Positions 38,722-38,835 of a stretch of DNA of 38,835 nucleotides are shown here, in pieces. Source of the DNA: a virus; IMG/VR virus record IMGVR_UViG_3300025118_000050, positions 1-38,835 of that record; one strand, written 5' to 3'. The translations under genes were made by a program, and so were the position numbers. The notes beneath the pieces are model-generated. The model was not told the DNA's origin. It searched no databases and saw nothing but the letters and a program-made list of their open reading frames with translations. Positions within the stretch are counted from its first letter, which is position 1. Every line of letters begins with the position of its first letter.

Positions 38722-38835
38722 AATTGAAATTGAATTGAAATTGCTGGGAGCGTCACATTGCTGTAACTGACTTGCTGGGACAACCCGTTTCGGGAATTTC
38801 CCTCCCATATACCTATAATACACGAAAAACGCCCC

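Overview
The window is a stretch of the late (virion) gene region of a T4-like marine myovirus, most likely a T4-type cyanophage of Prochlorococcus or Synechococcus. The evidence is the conserved T4 morphogenesis order gp25 - gp6 - giant gp7-position protein - gp8 - giant DUF4815-type protein - gp13 - gp14 - gp15 - gp16, the AT-rich sequence, and the small accessory proteins seen in cyanophage genomes. A cluster of cyanobacterial-type DnaA boxes (TTTTCCACA) also points to a cyanobacterial host. A related marine host such as SAR11 cannot be excluded, because no photosynthesis gene or other host marker lies in the window. All well-supported genes are on the minus strand, so transcription runs from high to low coordinates.

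Right part (about 34.5-38.8 kb): short, tightly packed genes, mostly unknown. They include two paralogous ~70-residue proteins, a 325-residue protein with the motif layout of covalent nucleotidyltransferases (RNA ligase/capping-like), two Rho-independent terminators and several host-type (sigma70-like) promoters. Between 34.7 and 35.0 kb is an AT-rich stretch with no convincing gene. It is flanked by four exact TTTTCCACA boxes, carries an exact T4-type late promoter (TATAAATA), and resembles a bacterial-style replication origin.

Middle-right (31.7-34.3 kb): a small sugar/surface-modification cassette consisting of a ManC-type cupin, a GT-A glycosyltransferase and an FkbM methyltransferase, with three tiny genes. 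It runs into gp25. Two perfect-consensus TTGACA...TATAAT promoters lie in front of the cupin and the glycosyltransferase. The leader of the cupin transcript crosses a very GC-rich island that also carries a candidate 33-codon plus-strand reading frame.

Centre (7.7-31.7 kb): the baseplate genes. Two giant proteins (4083 and 2555 residues) take up about half of the window. They, together with gp8, gp14 and gp15, contain shared short beta-rich modules (GxGY repeats, an 'H-G-F-x-x-G' module, an 'IDxExI...RG' module and others), as if one pool of modules had spread through neighbouring structural genes.

Left part (1-7.7 kb): neck, tail-terminator and small-terminase genes (gp13, gp14, gp15, gp16), a coiled-coil fiber-like protein, two membrane proteins (one a holin candidate), a conserved hypothetical, and a gene cut by the window edge. 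The large terminase gp17 would be expected further left. Late-promoter-like CTAAATA/ATAAATA motifs lie in front of gp25, gp8, gp13, the fiber and the membrane-protein genes. In five of six cases the motif is overlapped by the stop codon of the gene before it.
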